Assembly (NCBI GenBank): GCA_040882565.1
Contig: JBBEAZ010000042.1
Span: 62,001-126,000 of the forward strand
From: CF-162 sp040882565
Lineage (GTDB): Bacteria; Chloroflexota; Dehalococcoidia; SM23-28-2; RBG-16-64-32
DNA length: 64,000 nucleotides
Direction: 5' to 3'
A model generated the notes under the pieces. The model saw only the letters and a program-made list of their open reading frames with translations, was not told the DNA's origin and made no database searches. Below are positions 59,873 through 64,000 of the stretch, piece after piece (the first letter of the stretch is position 1; each line of letters opens with the position of its first letter). The position numbers and the translations under genes are program-made.

Positions 59873-61246
59873 ATGGTCGACGTTTCGCTCCCCTTCGGCT
59901 CATCCACCATGCAGGCGACTGTGCCTGAGCGCACGCGCTTTGTGGGCGGCTCAACCGGCGGGCCCCGCCTTCAGCCTACCCACGACGAAGCAGCGACGAT
60001 TCGTGAAGCCATCGCCAATCCGCTAGGAATGCCGCGCGTCCGCGATCTGGTGCCTGCCGGCGGCCACGTGCTCATCGCTTTCGACGATCCTACGGCGCCG
60101 GCATTCGGCCCCGTCCGCGGCCTGGCGATCGAATCGGTTCTTGGTGAGCTAGGCGAAGCGGGTGTGCCGGAGGAGCACGTCACACTCGTGTGCGCCAACG
60201 CCCTCCACCGCAAGTGGACTCTCGACGAACTCTCGCGCGTCCTCAACCCGGCACTGGTCGAACGCTTCGGCGACCGCCTGCAGTGCCACGATGCCGAGGA
60301 CGCAGACAACATCGTGCACCTTGGCACGACCGAATCCGGCTATGAGGTGGAGATCCACCGTTTAGTCGTCGAGTCAGACCTTACGGTCTACGTGAACGCG
60401 GCGAACCACCTGGGCTTCAACGGCGGTTGGAAGTCGGTCGCTGTCGGCTTGTCTACCTGGCGATCGATCCGTCACACGCACACGCCGGACGGCATGTCGA
60501 TGTCTGTGCGCGGCAACCGCATGCACCACGTCTTCGAGGAACAGGGCCGCTTCCTGGAGCAGAAGCTGGGGAAGCGCGTCTTCAAGTTCGAGACCGTACT
60601 CGCCAACCCGGCGCAGATCGCGGCCTGCTGGGCCGGCGGCGTTGACGAATGCCGTACCGCCGCAATGGAGATGCAGAGCTCGATGCACAAGCCGCGAAGG
60701 GAGCAGGGCGAGCCGGCGGACATCGTCGTCTACGGCGTCCCCGACTGGAGCCCGTATGCGACGTTCGCCAAGATGAACCCGCTGCTGACGCTGATCTCGT
60801 CTGCGCTCGGTTATCTCGGTGGCTACATCGAGGCGGTGGGCAAGCCCGGCTGCTCGGTGATCATCGCCACGCCCTGCCCGGAGCAATGGGACATGGAGCA
60901 CCACCCGTCGTATAAGGAGGTCTGGGAACGCGTCCTGCCGCAGGAGAGAGATCCATACAGGATTAGCGAGCGCTGGGGCGACGAGTTCGCCACCCACACC
61001 GGGTACATCGAGCAGTACCGCCACGGCTACGCCTTCCACCCGGTGCATGCCATCCTGGCGACGCACCCGCTGAAACGGCTGCGCCACGCCGGGCGCATCT
61101 TCGTCGCCGGCGCCGACGACCCCGCAGTCCCCCGTCACCTCGGCTTCATCCCGACTCACACGGTGGAGGAAGCGATCGCGGAGGCTGAGAAGATCCACGG
61201 CGCGGACGCGTCTATTGCGTGCGTGCGCACGCCCCAGGGCGCTTAA
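59873..61246 (+). CDS. LarA-like (nickel-dependent lactate racemase domain) protein
   Basis: 457-residue protein of the LarA family, which isomerises 2-hydroxyacids using a nickel-pincer cofactor. The N-terminal domain has VLIAFDDPTAPAFGPVRGL. The active-site region HLGFNGGWKSVAVGLSTWRS carries the Lys that bonds the cofactor in LarA, and the next stretch IRHTHTP supplies histidines. The C-terminal domain has KPGCSVIIATPCPEQWDMEH. Cofactor-making genes (larB, larC, larE) are not in the window. The ATG at 59873 follows a TATAAT by 9 nt. Substrate unknown; many homologs act on hydroxyacids other than lactate. Confidence 0.85.
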   Translation: MVDVSLPFGSSTMQATVPERTRFVGGSTGGPRLQPTHDEAATIREAIANPLGMPRVRDLVPAGGHVLIAFDDPTAPAFGPVRGLAIESVLGELGEAGVPEEHVTLVCANALHRKWTLDELSRVLNPALVERFGDRLQCHDAEDADNIVHLGTTESGYEVEIHRLVVESDLTVYVNAANHLGFNGGWKSVAVGLSTWRSIRHTHTPDGMSMSVRGNRMHHVFEEQGRFLEQKLGKRVFKFETVLANPAQIAACWAGGVDECRTAAMEMQSSMHKPRREQGEPADIVVYGVPDWSPYATFAKMNPLLTLISSALGYLGGYIEAVGKPGCSVIIATPCPEQWDMEHHPSYKEVWERVLPQERDPYRISERWGDEFATHTGYIEQYRHGYAFHPVHAILATHPLKRLRHAGRIFVAGADDPAVPRHLGFIPTHTVEEAIAEAEKIHGADASIACVRTPQGA

Positions 61247-61254
61247 GCTTCGGC

Positions 61255-61698
61255 CTAATACATGCCGTATGCGCGCTGGATCTCGAATTCGTAGATCAGC
61301 CGTTGCTCCTCGATCATTGCCTCGCGGAACTCGTCGATCGTCTTTTCCTGGCCGAACCACATGAGGTGTCTCGGGCGTGGCTGTTGCGGAAGCGCCCCCT
61401 GCATGACCTCGAAGAGCTTGATGTTGAGATCAGGCGCGTCAGGGCCGTCAAGGACTGTGACAACCGACTCGAGGCTCAGCCAGCGCCAGCCCGCCGGCTC
61501 GAAGACAAAGAGCGTCGCCCGCCGGTCGCGCCGCAGGTGCTTCGTCCTGGCGCGCGACTGTGTGCCAGAACTCCAGATCTTGCCGTCCACCAGCGCCACA
61601 CCGACGCGGACGGCGTGCGCTGAGCCGTCACGGCGCGGAGTGATCATCGAGGCGGCGCTATTATCCTTGAGGAATGTTTGTATGCGTTCGTCCATCAA
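61255..61698 (-). CDS. Pyridoxamine 5'-phosphate oxidase-fold (PPOX) protein
   Basis: 147-residue split-beta-barrel protein. DNSAASMITPRRDGSAHAVR begins the family, GKIWSSGTQSRARTKHLRRD carries the flavin/F420 phosphate-binding region, and ATLFVFEP follows. The family includes FMN- and F420-dependent reductases and heme-related proteins; the cofactor is not resolved. It lies 8 nt from the LarA-like stop, tail to tail, and 7 nt after the PEBP gene. Confidence 0.8.
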   Translation of the reverse strand: MMDERIQTFLKDNSAASMITPRRDGSAHAVRVGVALVDGKIWSSGTQSRARTKHLRRDRRATLFVFEPAGWRWLSLESVVTVLDGPDAPDLNIKLFEVMQGALPQQPRPRHLMWFGQEKTIDEFREAMIEEQRLIYEFEIQRAYGMY

Positions 61699-61704
61699 AA
61701 CCTC

Positions 61705-62298
61705 CTAGCGCCCGTAAGTGCCCACCAGCTCGCTCATCGCGAGAGTGTGGAGGGCCAGTGCCTCCTGGACATTGCGCGCGCTGCCGCCACCGTCGAGCCC
61801 GAGCGGCTCGTCCAGTGCGTAGATTCGGAACACATATTCGTGCGTCTGGCCGCGGGGCGGACACGGCCCCGCGTAGCCGGTCTCGCCGGTAGTGCTGATC
61901 GCTTGCTTGGAGCCGTCAGTCAGGGCGATGCTTTTCGGCACGGTACCAGGCAGTCCGTCCAATTCCGCGGGAATATCGAATAGCAGCCAGTGGACGAAGC
62001 CACCGGCGTCCGGGTCGATCAGCTCAACTGCGAAGGCTTGCGTGCCATCGGGGACATTGGTCCAGCTCAGCGGTGGCGAAGTGTCCTGCCCTTGGCAGGT
62101 GTATTCAACGGGGATCTCGTCGCCTGAGTCGAATGCCTGGCTGGTGAAGACTATGGCGCCCGTGGCAGCGGGGGTCAGTGTGCCGGTCACCTCGCCGTCA
62201 CTACTGCTCGTGTCGTCGTTCCCACCGCAGGCGCTGACGGCGAGTGCCAGCGCCAGCGCCGCACACACGGTGATCAAGGCGGACGTGGATGCTGCCAT
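61705..62298 (-). CDS. PEBP family (YbhB/YbcL-like) lipoprotein
   Basis: 197-residue lipid-anchored protein. The signal peptide MAASTSALITVCAALALALA ends in lipobox AVSAC, followed by GGNDDTSSSDG and a short linker. The phosphatidylethanolamine-binding-protein fold follows: SPPLSWTNVPDGTQAFAVEL, DPDAGGFVHWLLFDIP and the GPCPPRGQTHEYVFRIYALD signature. PEBP proteins bind small anionic ligands, and bacterial members have been linked to protease or lipid regulation. It is in the beta-glucosidase transcription direction, 6 nt after that gene. Confidence 0.88.
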   Translation of the reverse strand: MAASTSALITVCAALALALAVSACGGNDDTSSSDGEVTGTLTPAATGAIVFTSQAFDSGDEIPVEYTCQGQDTSPPLSWTNVPDGTQAFAVELIDPDAGGFVHWLLFDIPAELDGLPGTVPKSIALTDGSKQAISTTGETGYAGPCPPRGQTHEYVFRIYALDEPLGLDGGGSARNVQEALALHTLAMSELVGTYGR

Positions 62299-62304
62299 GC
62301 GCCC

Positions 62305-63594
62305 CTACTGGACGTATTTCTCGACCAGCGCGCCCGGCACGCGGTTGTGCTCAGCCACATCCTTGAAGAAATGAGCACTCGGTTTCGGGATGCGGTTAAG
62401 TGTGCCATCCTCGGTGTCCCAGAGGCCGAACTTCTGGCGAAAGCCCTCCGCCCACTCGAAGTTGTCCTGCTGGCACCAGTGCAGGTAGCTGCGGATATCG
62501 ACGCCGTCGTTCAGAGCGCGGTTGACCTGGTTGAAGTGACGGACCAGGTAGCTGATGCGCTGTTCGTCGTCGTCCGTGCCAATGCCGTTTTCGGTTATGT
62601 AAACCGGGATTCCATAGCCCTTGAGCCGCCTCATGCACTGGTAGAACCCCTCCGGGTACACTTCCCAGCCCATCGTGCTGGTCTCAGCGTCCGGCGAGGG
62701 CTGGACCTGGCGAACACCCAGCCCGCGACTGCCGTCGGCGCAAACGGAACGCGAGTAATAGTTGAGACCGACGATGTCCCAGGCGCCCTTCAGTCCGGGC
62801 ACTTCCTCACCGTTGCCGGCAGGGGCACCGATTACGCCGTCGCGGATGCCGTCGAGCCAGAAGGCGTTCCAGTACTGGTCCATGAGCTTCGCCGCCGCCT
62901 TGTCCTCGTCTGAGTCGCTGGCGGGCATCGCGTAGGTCATGTTGATGACGGGGCCAATCTTTGGTTTATGCGGGGCGTTCTCGCGGATGGCGTTGTGCAT
63001 CGTGCCGAGCGACTTGAGGATGCTGCGCGAGGCCTGCATCGCGAGCCCCATGTCGCGCTTCTGCGGCGGGAACACTCCCGCGATGTAGGAAGCAGCGGGC
63101 AGGACCGGCGGCTCGTTGATCGTCAGCCAGAATGGCACGGCGTCCCCGAGTTGCTTCGCCATGTAGCCGGCGTAGCGGCCGAGATACTCAGGGGCGCGGT
63201 CGTTTGTCCAACCGCCCATATCCTCAAACCAGACCGGATTCGTGAAGTGATGGAGGGTCACGAACGGGGTGAGATTGTTTTCGTGCAGCGACTCGATGAC
63301 CCGGCGGTAGTGCTCGACTTCCTTCTCGTCCCAGTGGCCCTCTTCCGGCTCGATGCGTGACCACTCTATCGAGAAGCGGTGCGAATTGTGGCCAAATTCC
63401 CGGCTCATCCGGAAGTCTTCAGCAAAGCGGTTGTAGTGATCGCAGGCGATGCCGGAGACGGTGCCATCCTTGATGTGGCCGCCTTCCTGCTCCCACGCCC
63501 ACCACTGGTTCTTCGTGTTGTTGCCTTCGACCTGGTGCGACGAGGTCGCCGTGCCCCAGTGAAAGCCGTCCGGAAATCGAATGTCATCTGCCAT
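62305..63594 (-). CDS. Glycoside hydrolase family 1 beta-glucosidase
   Basis: 429-residue TIM-barrel glycosidase. FPDGFHWGTATSSHQVEGNN is the N-terminal GH1 signature, LTINEPPVL carries the acid/base glutamate (NEP) and VYITENGIGTDDD the nucleophile glutamate (TENG). Length is a little under the usual 440-480, but both catalytic residues are present. No secretion signal is seen, so it acts on imported beta-glucosides. The ATG at 63594 has GGAG about 9 nt upstream; the in-frame GTG at 63603 is less likely. It heads the three-gene minus-strand set with PEBP and PPOX. Confidence 0.95.
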   Translation of the reverse strand: MADDIRFPDGFHWGTATSSHQVEGNNTKNQWWAWEQEGGHIKDGTVSGIACDHYNRFAEDFRMSREFGHNSHRFSIEWSRIEPEEGHWDEKEVEHYRRVIESLHENNLTPFVTLHHFTNPVWFEDMGGWTNDRAPEYLGRYAGYMAKQLGDAVPFWLTINEPPVLPAASYIAGVFPPQKRDMGLAMQASRSILKSLGTMHNAIRENAPHKPKIGPVINMTYAMPASDSDEDKAAAKLMDQYWNAFWLDGIRDGVIGAPAGNGEEVPGLKGAWDIVGLNYYSRSVCADGSRGLGVRQVQPSPDAETSTMGWEVYPEGFYQCMRRLKGYGIPVYITENGIGTDDDEQRISYLVRHFNQVNRALNDGVDIRSYLHWCQQDNFEWAEGFRQKFGLWDTEDGTLNRIPKPSAHFFKDVAEHNRVPGALVEKYVQ

Positions 63595-63768
63595 GAAAAT
63601 CACTCCTCGTGGACTCGCCGTTCACCCCCGCTGACTGGTCGCCAATTCTATCTCACCGTGGCCTTTACCGATAAGCCCAAGTCTGTCAACGCAACGTTAA
63701 CCGCGCTCCGGTGAATGCCGGGTAACGAGCCTCAGGCGTGGCCACTCATACCTAGTGAGGTTACGTAA

Positions 63769-64000
63769 ATGCGCGAGATATCTTCAGATAACGCGACCGC
63801 ACTGGACTTGCTGGACGGGACATTTATCCCGGAGAACGAGCGTCAACTCCGGCACATTCAGCGCCTGAGCGAGCAGCTCGACAAGCAAGTCCGTGCGTGG
63901 GCACAGGCCGTTGTTCAGATCCTGCCTCGTGGGTTGCCGATCAACTCGCACGAGGTCTACCTCCTTTCCTTGTTTCTCGCGCAGCAGCGGCGCCTCAACG
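63769..64000 (+). CDS. Partial hypothetical protein (runs off the window's right edge)
   Basis: The first 77 codons of an open frame starting ATG at 63769 after a TGAGG-type ribosome-binding site. Visible residues include a charged helix (NERQLRHIQRLSEQLDKQVR) followed by INSHEVYLLSLFLAQQRRLN. The profile suggests a helical or coiled-coil start. No domain can be named from this part. It is oriented away from the GH1 gene; the 174-bp spacer between them is the shared promoter region. Confidence 0.65.
   Translation, partial: MREISSDNATALDLLDGTFIPENERQLRHIQRLSEQLDKQVRAWAQAVVQILPRGLPINSHEVYLLSLFLAQQRRLN

Overview
This window is a high-GC bacterial chromosome segment with one 100-N scaffold gap (53185-53284). 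Gene content and style suggest Chloroflexota, possibly a Dehalococcoidia-like lineage. The supporting signs are lipoproteins with Asp-rich stretches after the lipobox, a fused SecDF, a b-type succinate dehydrogenase membrane subunit, LarA and phosphotriesterase-family enzymes, a bacterial translin, and many -10 boxes lying 6-10 nt before a start codon. The assignment is an inference; no rRNA is present to settle it.

Layout. 1-3760: a partial ferredoxin, an unknown gene and uvrA, whose -35 box overlaps a LexA-like site. 4012-6928: a GGDEF/HD-GYP protein and a CoA-transferase. 6929-10224: a minus-strand block with two lipoproteins, a translin-family protein, two tandem FmdB zinc ribbons and a PD-(D/E)XK nuclease. 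10333-16128: PAP2 protein, radical SAM enzyme, His-rich membrane protein, yraN, phosphotriesterase-like hydrolase, rnhB, tautomerase. 16255-20501: ftsH, rplU-rpmA-rpmE, DUF1385. 21299-25092: sdhC-sdhA-sdhB, with a four-helix-bundle (IVS) cassette lodged between sdhC and sdhA. 25194-27525: tlyA-nadK-nudix. 27592-31688: tig-clpP-clpX plus an unknown gene. 31750-36416: two GNAT acetyltransferases and a peptide-type ABC importer without ATPases. 36496-44984: aspS, RDD protein, a secreted M23-vWA fusion, hemW, a histone-deacetylase-like hydrolase and selB. 45000-50372: yajC-secDF, a lipoprotein, cca, def. 50401-53039: alpha/alpha-toroid protein, MarC, TauE/SafE. 53458-57493: a surface-glycan or lipid-glycosylation cluster (GtrA, multi-TM protein, methyltransferase, GT2). 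57786-63594: HD-GYP protein, a vWA gene remnant, LarA-like protein, PPOX-fold protein, PEBP lipoprotein and a GH1 glucosidase. A partial gene runs off the right end.

How it works together. Most genes are housekeeping: protein quality control (FtsH, Tig, ClpXP, Def), secretion (YajC, SecDF), translation (L21, L27, L31, AspRS, CCA, SelB, TlyA) and respiration (Sdh). SelB implies selenoprotein synthesis elsewhere in the genome.

The most unusual signals are small repeat elements that have entered or disturbed genes. A roughly 77-bp palindrome sits in frame inside tlyA. A 26-bp palindrome forms the tlyA 3' end and recurs at 42013. An IVS-family cassette with inverted ends interrupts the sdh operon. 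A GGGAAC-type repeat forms the start of yraN. In addition, rplU appears to start at ATT behind a strong Shine-Dalgarno and a leader hairpin.
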